64,000 nucleotides of DNA, from positions 2,232,001 to 2,296,000 of the forward strand of contig NZ_CP004393.1 in assembly GCF_000819565.1 (NCBI RefSeq), read 5' to 3'. Positions 28,788 to 37,685 of the stretch are shown here, piece by piece (the first letter of the stretch is position 1; every line of letters starts with the position of its first letter). The notes below the pieces were generated by a model. It was not told the origin of the DNA. It was given only the letters and a program-made list of their open reading frames with translations, and did no database searches. Origin of the DNA: Celeribacter indicus (GTDB taxonomy: Bacteria > Pseudomonadota > Alphaproteobacteria > Rhodobacterales > Rhodobacteraceae). The position numbers and the translations under genes were made by a program.

Positions 28788-30086
28788 TTGGCCGAATTGC
28801 ACGAACACGAGATCCTGCCGACGCGCGCCTGGGTTCTCCACCCGGACATCACCTCCGACCGGGACCGGCGCGATCCGGTCGCGGGGCTGGAGGAGGCCGT
28901 GGCGCTCGCCGAGGCGCTGCCCAACCTCGAGGTGGTCGGCTCGGAGATCGTGCGCCTGCCGAAGATCCAGCCCGGCCACCTGTTCGGAACGGGCAAGATC
29001 GAGGAGCTGAACCAGCGGATGAAGGCCGCGGAGGTCGAACTCGTGCTGATCGACGGGCCGGTGAGCCCGGTTCAGCAGCGCAATCTCGAGAAGGAGTGGA
29101 AGGTGAAGATCCTCGATCGCACCGGCCTCATCCTCGAGATCTTCTCCGACCGCGCGCGCACCCGCGAGGGCGTGTTGCAGGTGGAGATGGCGGCGCTGAG
29201 CTACCAGCGCACCCGGCTCGTGCGGGCCTGGACCCACCTCGAGCGCCAGCGGGGCGGGCTCGGCTTCGTCGGCGGTCCGGGCGAGACGCAGATCGAGGCG
29301 GACCGCCGCGCCATCGACGAGCAGCTCGTGCGCCTGCGCCGGCAGCTCGACAAGGTGGTGAAGACCCGCGAGCTGCACCGCGCCTCGCGCGCCAAGGTGC
29401 CGTTTCCGATCGTCGCGCTCGTGGGCTACACGAACGCCGGGAAATCCACGTTCTTCAACAAGGTGACGGGTGCGGACGTGTTCGCCAAGGACATGCTCTT
29501 CGCCACGCTCGACCCGACGATGCGGCAGTTGTCGATCCCGAACGCCCATGGCGGCGACCGGGAGATCATCCTGTCGGACACGGTGGGCTTCATCTCGAAA
29601 CTGCCGACGCAACTGGTCGCCGCCTTCCGCGCCACGCTCGAGGAGGTGCTCGACGCCGATCTGATCCTGCATGTGCGCGACATCGCCGCCGAGGAGACGG
29701 AGGAGCAGAAGGAAGACGTGCTGAAGATCCTCCATGATCTCGGGATCCGGGAGGACACGCCGATGTTCGAGGTCTGGAACAAGATCGACCTGCTGCCGGA
29801 GGAGGCGCGTGCCGCGCGGCTCGAACGCGCGGGGCGGGAGCCGAATGTCTTTGCGATCTCCGCGGTCACGGGCGAGGGGATCGACGCGCTGCTCGCCGCC
29901 GTCTCCGCGTGGTTCGAGGAGGACAAGATCGAGCGCGACCTCGTGCTTCCCTATGCCGAGGGCCGGAAACGCGCCTGGCTGTTCGAGGAAGGGGTTGTGC
30001 TGAACGAGGAGATGACGCAGGACGGGTATGACCTGAAGGTCCTCTGGACCCCGCGTCAGGAAAAGCAGTTCCGGGAGATGACATGA
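28788..30086 (+). CDS. hflX: Ribosome-associated GTPase HflX
   Basis: 432 residues from a TTG that stands six bases behind GAAGGAG. The N-terminal HflX domain includes GPVSPVQQRNLEKEW and the conserved glycine-rich GGLGFVGGPGETQIE linker (about residue 155). The GTPase domain has G1 GYTNAGKST (about 210), G3 DTVGFI and G4 NKID. It splits stalled ribosomes under stress. The stop overlaps the next small gene in ATGA. Confidence 0.95.
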   Translation: MAELHEHEILPTRAWVLHPDITSDRDRRDPVAGLEEAVALAEALPNLEVVGSEIVRLPKIQPGHLFGTGKIEELNQRMKAAEVELVLIDGPVSPVQQRNLEKEWKVKILDRTGLILEIFSDRARTREGVLQVEMAALSYQRTRLVRAWTHLERQRGGLGFVGGPGETQIEADRRAIDEQLVRLRRQLDKVVKTRELHRASRAKVPFPIVALVGYTNAGKSTFFNKVTGADVFAKDMLFATLDPTMRQLSIPNAHGGDREIILSDTVGFISKLPTQLVAAFRATLEEVLDADLILHVRDIAAEETEEQKEDVLKILHDLGIREDTPMFEVWNKIDLLPEEARAARLERAGREPNVFAISAVTGEGIDALLAAVSAWFEEDKIERDLVLPYAEGRKRAWLFEEGVVLNEEMTQDGYDLKVLWTPRQEKQFREMT

Positions 30087-30448
30087 GCGATCCGAAGCCG
30101 GGGAAACCCGCCGCCGCCCGCGCGCCTGCACAGGCGATGCCGAAGGACGGGATGCGGCTGTTCATGATGCTGTTCGAGGCGAGGGCCGGGGCGAAGACCC
30201 GCCTGCGTCCGGGGGCCTTGCATGCCATCGCCGTCTTCATGGTGGCGCCCGGCAGGGAGATCGCCATCGCCAATGCGCTCAAGGGCCTCGGGATGACCGG
30301 CTGGGAGGATCCGGAGCTGAAGCACCAGATGGACATCACCGGCCGGAAACGGCTTAAGGATGCCGATCTCGACCGGACCGCCCGCACCGCCCTCGCGAAG
30401 GGCGCGGGCTTCCTCGTCTACCGCAACGAGATCACGCGCCAGGCCTGA
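30083..30448 (+). CDS. Hypothetical protein coupled to hflX
   Basis: 121 residues, starting in the ATGA that ends hflX. The first 20 residues are rich in Pro, Ala and Lys; the rest holds two likely helices (MRLFMMLFEARAGAKTRLRP; GREIAIANALKGLGMTGWED). No membrane segment, signal or metal site is visible and I do not recognise the family. Coupling to hflX suggests translation at moderate levels and perhaps a ribosome-linked job, but that is only positional inference. Confidence 0.7.
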   Translation: MSDPKPGKPAAARAPAQAMPKDGMRLFMMLFEARAGAKTRLRPGALHAIAVFMVAPGREIAIANALKGLGMTGWEDPELKHQMDITGRKRLKDADLDRTARTALAKGAGFLVYRNEITRQA

Positions 30449-30484
30449 GCGGGACCTGGCCGCGGACGTCCGTGCCGGAACGGG

Positions 30485-30799
30485 TCATCCCGCCGCCTTC
30501 ATCACCGCGATGCCCGCGACGATCAGCCCGGCCGCCGCGAGGCGCATCGGGTTGACGGTTTCGCCCAGCACGATCACCCCGACGACGAAGGCGCCGACCG
30601 CGCCGATGCCGGTCCAGACCATATAGGCGGTGCCGAGCGGCAGGTGGCGCATGGCGAGGCCGAGAAGGCCGAAGGAGGCGAGCATGGTCAGGATCGTGAA
30701 GACGGAGGGGCCGAGGCGGGAGAACCCGTCGGACTGTTTCATGGAATAGGCCCAGACGACCTCGAGCAGCCCCGCGACCGTGAGATAGATCCATGCCAT
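30485..30799 (-). CDS. sugE: SugE/Gdx-type SMR guanidinium exporter
   Basis: 104 residues with four membrane helices, the standard size of the small multidrug resistance family. The pattern LLEVVWAYSMK, with the essential Glu13, and GTAYMVWTGIGAVGA with Gly-rich helix packing match the SugE/Gdx subgroup rather than EmrE. Gdx proteins export guanidinium in exchange for protons. A leader that resembles a guanidine-III riboswitch lies directly against its start codon and supports that reading. It stands alone, convergent with the hflX unit. Confidence 0.9.
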   Translation of the reverse strand: MAWIYLTVAGLLEVVWAYSMKQSDGFSRLGPSVFTILTMLASFGLLGLAMRHLPLGTAYMVWTGIGAVGAFVVGVIVLGETVNPMRLAAAGLIVAGIAVMKAAG

Positions 30800-30839
30800 G
30801 TGCCGTCTCCCCGTGGGTTTGTCCGGTACCCCTGTCCGG
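30800..30839 (-). promoter_or_regulatory. Leader resembling a degenerate guanidine-III (ykkC-III) riboswitch
   Basis: The 40 bases directly before the sugE ATG begin CCGGACAGGGG and end AGACGGCAC. By memory of the Thermobifida fusca ykkC-III aptamer (41 bases), about 26 of 40 positions agree, including CCGGAC, the middle CCG.AC and the end AGACGGC.C, which in that class also abuts the start. The pseudoknot would pair five of seven positions, and the first stem is poor. A perfect 11-base repeat (TGTCCGGTACC on the plus strand, period 13) overlaps it at 30,820-30,843. Confidence 0.35.
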
Positions 30840-30959
30840 TACCTTTGCCTCAGGATGCTGCGCCGCGGGACCGGGCGCAAGAGGCATGAAATAAATATTC
30901 TCACCAGGAAAGGCGCGGGATCGGAGAGCGCCTGTTTTCCGGGCGAAGGCCGGGGCGCC

Positions 30960-33416
30960 TCAGCGGGGCCGCAGATGCGTGACCCCGACGCCTGCCGCGC
31001 GGGCGAGTTCCGGGTCGAGGCTCATCGGCACATATTCCCCGCGCCGCCACAAGCCGCCCAGGTCGTCGTAATGGCGGGAGAGCGGATGGCCGGACTGTCC
31101 GGTCGCGATGATGAAGACGGAACTGTCGGGATCGGCGAAATCATAGACCCCGCGATAGGCCGCGCCATGGACATTGGCGAAGGGATTGGGGCCCTCGCCG
31201 GAGGTGACGCCGCGCATCAGCGTGTTGTCGCCGCCCGATGTCGACTGGCGGATGTTCACCACCCATTTGAGAAACGGCGTGTTGCCGAGCACGGGATGGG
31301 TATGGGTGGCGACATGGGCGTCGCCCCAGCGCAGGGATTCGAGATCGGTGGAATACTGCTCCCCGATCCACACGAGCGCATCGTCGAGCGCCATCCGCGC
31401 CACGTCGGTACAGCTCTCCACGGCGGCGGACTGGATCACGTCGCACCAGGCGGAGGCGCCGTCGATGTCGCGGAAGACGCGTTCGATGAAGATCGGGTCG
31501 ACATGGGTGAACTCATGGGCGAGCGGGCCGAGGTCGTCGCGGATCAGCCGGTCCTGGAGGGCGTGCATCCAGGCGTAGTAGATCAGCGGCTCGGGCAGGT
31601 GTTCACTCATCTCCCCGTTCCATTCCGCGAGCAGGGTGAGGGCGCGCTGGCGCAGCCGCTCCGGCGTGCCCTCGGGGGCGGCCTCGCCGGTGAACCAGAG
31701 GTCGGCGCCGACGAGCGGGAGGAGGGTGCGCGCGGAGGGGGAGACGACGTCGTTCTGGACCTCGATGAAACTTTCGCGCGTATGGACCTCGCGCGCCTGC
31801 ATCAGCCGTCGCCAGCGCTGGATGCGCTGCGTGTCGCCCCAGTTGTAGGACAGGTGATCGGGAAAGGGTGCCTCCACCGTCTTGTTGTTCGTGTTGCCGA
31901 TGATGCCGTCGCGGCCGGCCTCGAACAGCGGCAGGTCGGCGAAGGGGCGCCAGCCCTGCCAGCGGTTCGTGGCGATCCAGCCGGGCGAGGGGATGCGGCC
32001 GCGGGACTGGTGGGCGGGGTCGCGGGCGGGCGCGCGGCCGATGACCTTCATCGCGACGCGGGAGGGATCGGCGAGCGCGAGGTTGAGGGAGGGGGCGGCG
32101 AACTCCTCTGCCGCCGTCATCGCCGCCTCGATCGTATGGGCATGGTTCAGCGCCACGAGCGCGCTCATCGAGCGGTCGTCGGGCAGGAGGGCGGTCCAGG
32201 CGACCGACATCACATGCCCCGGCGGGGTGATCGTCCCGACGTCGAAGGCTTCCTTCGGCAGGACGGGTCCGTTGTCCGTCCATTGCAGGGTGAGCGTGAC
32301 GGGTTTCGCGTTCTTGATCTGGACGATCGAGGGGCGGCTGCGCATCGCGCTGAACCCGTCGGGCGTCAGCACCTCCTGCGGATTGTCGGGATTGAGCCGT
32401 TCGACATAGAGATCCGCATCGTCGAGATAGGAGGCGGTGATGCCCCAGCCGAAATCCTCCCGCCGGCCGGAGACGATGCCCGGAACGCCGGGAATGGAGG
32501 CGCCGATCACGCCGCCGTTCTCGAGCTCGAGCCGCGCGAGATACCAGGCCCCCGGCGCGGTGAACCCGAGGTGCGGGTCGTTGGCCAGCAGCGTGGCGGA
32601 ACTCGTCGAGCGGCCGGGAGCGGCCGCCCAGACGTTCGAGGCCCCCGCGAGGCCGCGTTCGGGGAAGGGCGCCATGGCGTAGTCGGTCTGCGTGCCGGGC
32701 GCGCCGGGCGGGACATCGGGAAAGAGCGCGGCATAATCGTCCAGAAGCGCGGTGCCCCGTCCCGGCGCATCGGGCATGAGGTCGGCGAGTCGTTCGGGCG
32801 AGAGCAGCAGCGAGGCGCGCGCGCGGAGCACCTCGTCGGGGATCTGTTCGGACAGGGAGACGGCGGTGAGTTTCAGGATGGCGAGGGAATCGGCGGGCTG
32901 CCAATAGGCGATCTCGGTCGGAAAGAGGAAGAATTCCGGCGCCCCGCGCCCCAGCGCGTCCTCGTTCACCTCCGCGATCCAGGCATTGACGCCGCGCGCA
33001 TAGGCCTCGAGGGCGGCGCGCGTCTCCTCCGACTGTGCCTCCACGGAAGCCTGGGCGGCCTGATAGAGGCCGAGCCGCCGCATCAGCGTGTCGGTCGCGA
33101 AGGTGCGCTGGCCGTAGACCTCCGACAGCCGCCCCTGCGCGGTGCGGCGCAGCAGCATCATCTGGAACAGCCGGTCCTGCGCGTGGGTGAAGCCCAGGCC
33201 GAAATAGACGTCCTCGTCGCTGCTGCCGAAGATATGCGGCACATTGGCATTGTCGCGCGCGATCTCCACCTCCGCGCCGATGCCGGCCACGTCGTGATCG
33301 GCGTTGTAATCGGGCAGGGAGCGCGCCGCGAGCCAGTAGGTCAGCCAGATGCCGAGCACGCCGAGCAGCACGAGGCCGGAGACGAGTTTCAGAAGGATCG
33401 AGAAGATACGCGCCAT
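30960..33416 (-). CDS. Penicillin-acylase-family hydrolase (Ntn hydrolase)
   Basis: 818 residues. Residues 9-30 form a membrane anchor or signal helix. The alpha part holds the family pattern DNANVPHIFGSSDEDVYFGLG (about 55-75, quoted in part) and AQDRLFQM. The beta chain would begin at Ser260 in AGASNVWAAAP, where autocatalytic cleavage gives the nucleophile serine; LLANDPHLGF follows. These periplasmic enzymes cleave amides such as penicillin side chains or acyl-homoserine lactones; the natural substrate is not readable. Its stop lies about 160 bases past the sugE start codon, and the gene is divergent from the dehydrogenase gene. Confidence 0.93.
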   Translation of the reverse strand: MARIFSILLKLVSGLVLLGVLGIWLTYWLAARSLPDYNADHDVAGIGAEVEIARDNANVPHIFGSSDEDVYFGLGFTHAQDRLFQMMLLRRTAQGRLSEVYGQRTFATDTLMRRLGLYQAAQASVEAQSEETRAALEAYARGVNAWIAEVNEDALGRGAPEFFLFPTEIAYWQPADSLAILKLTAVSLSEQIPDEVLRARASLLLSPERLADLMPDAPGRGTALLDDYAALFPDVPPGAPGTQTDYAMAPFPERGLAGASNVWAAAPGRSTSSATLLANDPHLGFTAPGAWYLARLELENGGVIGASIPGVPGIVSGRREDFGWGITASYLDDADLYVERLNPDNPQEVLTPDGFSAMRSRPSIVQIKNAKPVTLTLQWTDNGPVLPKEAFDVGTITPPGHVMSVAWTALLPDDRSMSALVALNHAHTIEAAMTAAEEFAAPSLNLALADPSRVAMKVIGRAPARDPAHQSRGRIPSPGWIATNRWQGWRPFADLPLFEAGRDGIIGNTNNKTVEAPFPDHLSYNWGDTQRIQRWRRLMQAREVHTRESFIEVQNDVVSPSARTLLPLVGADLWFTGEAAPEGTPERLRQRALTLLAEWNGEMSEHLPEPLIYYAWMHALQDRLIRDDLGPLAHEFTHVDPIFIERVFRDIDGASAWCDVIQSAAVESCTDVARMALDDALVWIGEQYSTDLESLRWGDAHVATHTHPVLGNTPFLKWVVNIRQSTSGGDNTLMRGVTSGEGPNPFANVHGAAYRGVYDFADPDSSVFIIATGQSGHPLSRHYDDLGGLWRRGEYVPMSLDPELARAAGVGVTHLRPR

Positions 33417-33529
33417 GAAAGGGCCTGTCCCCGTGAAGTCAGCTATGCGGAGTTATCCGTTGACGGCGCAGAACAAGGCCTTACCGTCTGGCCTCGCCTT
33501 AAAGCACATTGCAGGGAAAGGGAAAAGCC

Positions 33530-34402
33530 ATGGCAAAAGTCGCGTTTCTGGGGCTCGGGGTGATGGGATATCCGATGGCCGGTCATCTGGCGTCACGGGG
33601 TCACGATGTGACGGTCTACAACCGCACCGCGGCAAAGGCCGGCGACTGGGTGCGCGCGCATGGCGGCAAGGATGCGCCGACGCCGCGCGCCGCGGCGGAC
33701 GGATGCGATTTCGTGATGGCCTGCGTGGGCAATGACGAAGATTTGCGCGCGGTCTGCCTCGGGCCGGAGGGGGCTTTTGCCGGGATGGGCGACGGCGCGG
33801 TCTTCGTCGACCACACGACGGTTTCGGCGAAGGTGACGCGGGAGCTTGCCGCCGTCGCGGCGGAGGCGGGGATCGGCTATGTCGACGCGCCCGTGTCGGG
33901 CGGGCAGGCGGGCGCGGAAAACGGCGTGCTGTCGGTGATGTGCGGTGGCTCCGGGCGGGATTTCGCCCAGGCCGAGCCGGTGATGGCCGCCTATGGCAGG
34001 ATCGTGAAGCGCCTGGGCGAGGTCGGCGCGGGGCAGACCGCGAAGATGTGCAACCAGATCTGCATCGCGGGGCTCGTGCAGGGGCTGTCGGAGGCGCTGA
34101 ACCTTGCGGAGAGATCCGGGCTCGACGGAGAGGCGCTCGTCGAGGTGATCTCCGGCGGGGCGGCGGGAAGCTGGCAGATGGTGAACCGCCACCGGACGAT
34201 GCTCGCGGGCGACTACGAGCACGGCTTTGCCGTCGACTGGATGCGCAAGGATCTGAAGATCTGTCTCGAGGCGGGGGACGAGGTCGGCGCCGCCCTGCCG
34301 GTCACGGCGCTGGTCGACCAGTTCTACAAGGATGTGCAGGCCATGGGCGGCGGGCGCTGGGACACCTCGAGCCTTCTGGCACGGCTGAAGGCGCTCGGCT
34401 GA
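33530..34402 (+). CDS. 3-hydroxyisobutyrate-dehydrogenase-like NAD(P) oxidoreductase
   Basis: 290 residues from the ATG behind AGGGAAA. The Rossmann start FLGLGVMGYPMAGHL, the 'DAPVSGGQAGAENGVL' substrate loop (about 119-134) and the catalytic Lys172 in GQTAKMCNQ define the beta-hydroxyacid dehydrogenase family. Members include 3-hydroxyisobutyrate, tartronate-semialdehyde and glyoxylate reductases; the exact substrate cannot be read. The gene has its own strong terminator. Confidence 0.92.
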   Translation: MAKVAFLGLGVMGYPMAGHLASRGHDVTVYNRTAAKAGDWVRAHGGKDAPTPRAAADGCDFVMACVGNDEDLRAVCLGPEGAFAGMGDGAVFVDHTTVSAKVTRELAAVAAEAGIGYVDAPVSGGQAGAENGVLSVMCGGSGRDFAQAEPVMAAYGRIVKRLGEVGAGQTAKMCNQICIAGLVQGLSEALNLAERSGLDGEALVEVISGGAAGSWQMVNRHRTMLAGDYEHGFAVDWMRKDLKICLEAGDEVGAALPVTALVDQFYKDVQAMGGGRWDTSSLLARLKALG

Positions 34403-34407
34403 CCCCG

Positions 34408-34438
34408 GCCGGGCGGGGTTGCACCGCCCGGCGCTTTT
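34408..34438 (+). terminator. Rho-independent terminator of the dehydrogenase gene
   Basis: A perfect 9-bp stem (gccgggcgg / ccgcccggc) with a seven-base loop and TTTT two bases later, directly behind the stop codon. Confidence 0.9.
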
Positions 34439-34452
34439 CTCTAGGAGGGATG

Positions 34453-34467
34453 TGTTATGATATAACA
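34453..34467 (+). promoter_or_regulatory. Zur-type operator in front of zinT
   Basis: A perfect 6-3-6 palindrome, TGTTAT GAT ATAACA, in an otherwise GC-rich gap, 50 bases before the zinT start. This matches the alphaproteobacterial Zur box core (GTTAT...ATAAC), so zinT should be repressed when zinc is plentiful. Confidence 0.8.
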
Positions 34468-34517
34468 TTACGGAATCAGCGGCGCGCGACGCCGCAGGAC
34501 AGGAACAGGAGAAACAC

Positions 34518-35201
34518 ATGAGGTTGACGACACCCGGACCGATCGGCGCGATTTTCGGCGCCGCCCTGCTGGCCGCGACCGGCGCGGTCGCGAACGACCA
34601 CGACCATGATCACGGCCATGACCACACCCACACCCACAGCCACAGCCATGGAGACGATCCGCGCGCCGAACAGATCTACAGCGGCCATTTCGAAGACGAT
34701 TGGATCGCACCGCGCCCGCTCTCCGACTGGGAGGGCGAGTGGCAGTCGGTCTATCCCTATCTCACCGACGGCACGCTCGACCCGGTGATGGCGCACAAGG
34801 CCGAAAGCGGCGAGAAGAGTGCCGCGGAGTATCGCGCCTATTACGAAACCGGCTATGCGACCGGGGTGGACCGGATCGAGATCGCCGGCGACAGGGTGAC
34901 CTTCCACGAGGGCGACACCTCCTATGGTGGGCGCTACGAGAGCGACGGCTACGAGGTTCTGACCTACGAGGCAGGCAATCGCGGCGTGCGCTTCGTCTTC
35001 GAGAAGGCCGGGGGCGATGCGGAGGCACCGGAGTTCATCCAGTTCAGCGACCATATCATCGCGCCGCAGAAGGCGGATCACTATCACCTCTACTGGGGCG
35101 ACGACCGCGCGGCGCTGCTCGAGGAGCTGAGCAACTGGCCGACCTACTATCCGGCGTCGCTGTCGGGCGAGGAGGTCGTCGCGGAGATGCTCGCGCACTG
35201 A
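34518..35201 (+). CDS. zinT: ZinT-family periplasmic zinc-binding protein
   Basis: 227 residues. A signal peptide ends near Ala25 (TGAVA). Residues 27-44 form a His/Asp-rich tail ([18 protein letters not shown]) that should bind zinc. The ZinT domain follows, with [12 protein letters not shown], 'YYETGYATG' and the metal-pocket His in FSDHIIAP and 'DHYHLYWG'. It holds zinc in the periplasm for ZnuABC under shortage. The Zur-type palindrome in front is consistent with that regulation. Confidence 0.95.
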   Translation: MRLTTPGPIGAIFGAALLAATGAVANDHDHDHGHDHTHTHSHSHGDDPRAEQIYSGHFEDDWIAPRPLSDWEGEWQSVYPYLTDGTLDPVMAHKAESGEKSAAEYRAYYETGYATGVDRIEIAGDRVTFHEGDTSYGGRYESDGYEVLTYEAGNRGVRFVFEKAGGDAEAPEFIQFSDHIIAPQKADHYHLYWGDDRAALLEELSNWPTYYPASLSGEEVVAEMLAH

Positions 35202-35308
35202 CCGTGCCGGGCCGGGCAGGGCCTCCCGTCTCCCCACGGGGTGCCTTGCCCGCTTTACCCTTCCCCGCGCGCGCTGCTATAAGGCTCCCGATCAAGGGGA
35301 TGCGCGAC

Positions 35309-36013
35309 ATGAGCACGAAGAAGACCTCCGGACGCGGCCAGCGCGATCTGCGGGTGAAGGTGAAATCCGCCCGCGGGCGCAAGCTCAGCTCGACGCGCTG
35401 GCTCGAGCGTCAGTTGAACGATCCCTATGTGAAGCGCGCGAAACTCGAGGGCTATCGCGGCCGCGCGGCCTTCAAGATCCTCGAGCTCGACGACAGGTTC
35501 CGCTTTCTCGTGCCCGGCGCGCGGGTGGTCGATCTCGGCTGTGCGCCCGGCGGCTGGTGCCAGGTCGCGGTGAAGCGGGTGAACGCCCTTGGCGAGAAAT
35601 CCGGCAAGCAGATCGGCACGGTCCTCGGCGTCGATCTCCAGGAGGTCGAGCCGATCGCGGGGGCGGAAACCCACCAGCTCGATTTCATGGAGGACGGCGC
35701 GGACGAGAAGGTGAAGGGCTGGCTCGGCGGCGAGGCGGATGTGGTGATGTCGGACATGGCCGCGGCCTCCTCCGGCCATAAGCAGACCGACCACCTGCGC
35801 ATCATCGCGCTGTGCGAGGCGGCGGCGCATCTCGCCTTCGACGTGCTCACCCCCGGCGGAACCTTCGTGGCGAAAGTGCTCGCGGGCGGGGCGGAGGGAG
35901 AGTTGCAGAAGCTCCTGAAGCAGAAATTCGAGAAGGTCGTGAATGTGAAACCGCCCGCCTCGCGCGCCGACAGTTCGGAGAAATTCGTCGTGGCGACCGG
36001 ATTTCGGGGCTGA
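35309..36013 (+). CDS. rlmE: 23S rRNA 2'-O-methyltransferase RlmE (FtsJ/RrmJ)
   Basis: 234 residues. The SAM motif [15 protein letters not shown] (about residue 74) and the K-D-K-E tetrad spread over '[10 protein letters not shown]', '[18 protein letters not shown]', 'FVAKVL' and '[11 protein letters not shown]' identify FtsJ-type methylation of U2552. The first 35 residues are basic, as usual in alphaproteobacteria. The start follows AAGGGG. The epimerase gene begins three bases after its stop, so the two are cotranscribed. Confidence 0.96.
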   Translation: MSTKKTSGRGQRDLRVKVKSARGRKLSSTRWLERQLNDPYVKRAKLEGYRGRAAFKILELDDRFRFLVPGARVVDLGCAPGGWCQVAVKRVNALGEKSGKQIGTVLGVDLQEVEPIAGAETHQLDFMEDGADEKVKGWLGGEADVVMSDMAAASSGHKQTDHLRIIALCEAAAHLAFDVLTPGGTFVAKVLAGGAEGELQKLLKQKFEKVVNVKPPASRADSSEKFVVATGFRG

Positions 36014-36016
36014 GCC

Positions 36017-37102
36017 ATGGGCGGCGCCGGGCAGGAGGGCTGGCTGAGGATCGCCGCGGGCGCCTCGGAGGTGGCGCTCGATCCGGCGATCGGCAATATC
36101 CGCAGGTTCCGTGTCCGTGGGCGCGAGATCTTCCATACCGCCCATTGGGTCGGCACGCCCGCCGCGGAGCAGGCGGACAGCGCCGTCGATGCCGGGCTCG
36201 CCGGCGATTTCCTCGCCGCGCCCTTCGGCAGTTCCGATCTTCTGGACGATCCGCCGCACGGCTGGAGCGCGAATTCCCCCTGGCATGTCACCTCGCGGGC
36301 GCAGGACGCGGGGTCTGCCGTGCTCTGCCTCACGCTCGGCGCGCGGGTGATGGGCGCGCGGGTGACGAAGGAAGTGCGGCTGCGCAGCGGCGAGAGCGTG
36401 CTCTACCAGTGCCACGGGATCGCGGACGGGGCGGGCGTGCTTCCCGTCGCCCATCATCCGATGTTCCGCCTCGCGCCCGGCGACGCGATCACCTTTTCCC
36501 CGAAGCGTGCCGCGCTGACCGCCGGCCCGCCGCTCGCCGCGCGCCATGGCCTCGCCTATCCGGCGCGGACCGCGGATCCGCGTGTCTTTCCCGCGGCCGC
36601 CGGCGGGACGCGGGATCTCACGCGCTATCCCGACGCGGGCCGGGAGGAGGATTTCGTGACCCTGGTCGAGGCGGAAGGCGCGCGGCTCGGCTGGACCGCG
36701 CTGCTGCGGCGGCAGGCCGGCGATCTCCTCGTGATCCTCAAGGAGGCGCGGATCCTGCCGGTCACGATGCTCTGGATCTCCGACGGCGGCCGGGATCACG
36801 CGCCCTGGGACGGGCGGCATGCCGGCGTGCTCGCGGTCGAGGACGGCGTGACGGCCGGGGCGCAAGGCCACCGCGCCGCCGCCGAAGGAGGCTCCGCCGT
36901 CGCCCGCGAGGGCGTGGCGACGGGCCTCGTGCTGGCGGAGGGCCGGCAGCACAGGATCCGCCACGCGATCGCCGTGCTCGACCCGCCCGAAGGATTCGGC
37001 CCGGTGACGGAGGTCGTGCTCGCCTCCGGCCGGCTCGTCGCCGCCGATGCGGCGGGGCGCAGCGCCGCCACGGCCTTTGCACCGGGGTTTTTCGCCATCT
37101 GA
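36017..37102 (+). CDS. Aldose-1-epimerase-like (galactose mutarotase fold) protein
   Basis: 361 residues of the beta-sandwich mutarotase superfamily. The pattern 'HHPMFRLAPGD' near residue 150 holds the expected catalytic-type His, and 'MLWISDGGRDHAPW' near residue 255 resembles the substrate pocket. It differs from classical GalM in several places, so it may act on another sugar. It is read three bases behind rlmE, a link by transcription rather than clear function. The last residues before the stop are hydrophobic and carry no signal. Confidence 0.78.
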   Translation: MGGAGQEGWLRIAAGASEVALDPAIGNIRRFRVRGREIFHTAHWVGTPAAEQADSAVDAGLAGDFLAAPFGSSDLLDDPPHGWSANSPWHVTSRAQDAGSAVLCLTLGARVMGARVTKEVRLRSGESVLYQCHGIADGAGVLPVAHHPMFRLAPGDAITFSPKRAALTAGPPLAARHGLAYPARTADPRVFPAAAGGTRDLTRYPDAGREEDFVTLVEAEGARLGWTALLRRQAGDLLVILKEARILPVTMLWISDGGRDHAPWDGRHAGVLAVEDGVTAGAQGHRAAAEGGSAVAREGVATGLVLAEGRQHRIRHAIAVLDPPEGFGPVTEVVLASGRLVAADAAGRSAATAFAPGFFAI

Positions 37103-37114
37103 GATGTCTCTTTT

Positions 37115-37128
37115 CTGATCCAGATCAA
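37115..37128. promoter_or_regulatory. FNR/DNR-type box upstream of nsrR
   Basis: CTGAT CCAG ATCAA matches the TTGAT-N4-ATCAA consensus in nine of ten half-site bases. It lies about 70 bases before the nsrR start, where an FnrL- or DNR-type activator could control it by oxygen or nitric oxide. Confidence 0.65.
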
Positions 37129-37199
37129 CGCAGGCGGGCAGGGCCGACCTGTAGGCTGGCCGGAAAGGACCGGGAGGGCGCCGGGAGGGCGAAGGTGAC

Positions 37200-37685
37200 A
37201 TGCGACTGACGATCCGAACGAATCTGGCGATGCGGGTGCTCATGGCCTGTGCGGTCAACGATAGCCGCATGGTGCGCCGCGCGGAAATCGCCCAGGCGGC
37301 GAACGCATCGGAAAACCATCTGGCGCAGGTCGTGCACCTGCTTGCGACCAGCGGCTATATCGAGACGACCCGCGGCCGGGCCGGGGGGCTCGTGCTGGCG
37401 CGCCCGGCCGGCGAGATCTCCATCGGCGAGGTGTTCCGGCAGTTCGAGGCGGGCGTTCCCTTCGCGGAATGTTTCTCGGGCGTGGACAATACCTGCCCTC
37501 TCAAGGTCGCCTGCCGCCTGCGCGGCGCGCTCCAGGCGGCGCTCGACGCGTTCTATGGCGTGCTCGACGGGATGACCCTCCAGGATCTGATCGAGGACAA
37601 CGACGGGCTCGAGGCGCTGCTGCACCTGCCGGGTGCCGCGGGCGCGTCGCTGCGGAGCGGATGCGTGCGGATCTTTCCCGGCTAG
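37200..37685 (+). CDS. nsrR: Rrf2-family nitric-oxide-sensing repressor NsrR
   Basis: 161 residues. A winged helix fills residues 1-75 (LTIRTNLAMRVLMAC; EIAQAANASENHLAQVV). Three cysteines, Cys91, Cys99 and Cys105 (C-X7-C-X5-C), form the 4Fe-4S site that reacts with nitric oxide. The start follows GGGAGGGCGAAGG. It is preceded by an FNR-type box, which would tie it to low-oxygen nitrogen-oxide metabolism. Its TAG stop lies inside the CTAG target copy of the neighbouring IS element, so the insertion left the gene intact. Confidence 0.93.
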   Translation: MRLTIRTNLAMRVLMACAVNDSRMVRRAEIAQAANASENHLAQVVHLLATSGYIETTRGRAGGLVLARPAGEISIGEVFRQFEAGVPFAECFSGVDNTCPLKVACRLRGALQAALDAFYGVLDGMTLQDLIEDNDGLEALLHLPGAAGASLRSGCVRIFPG

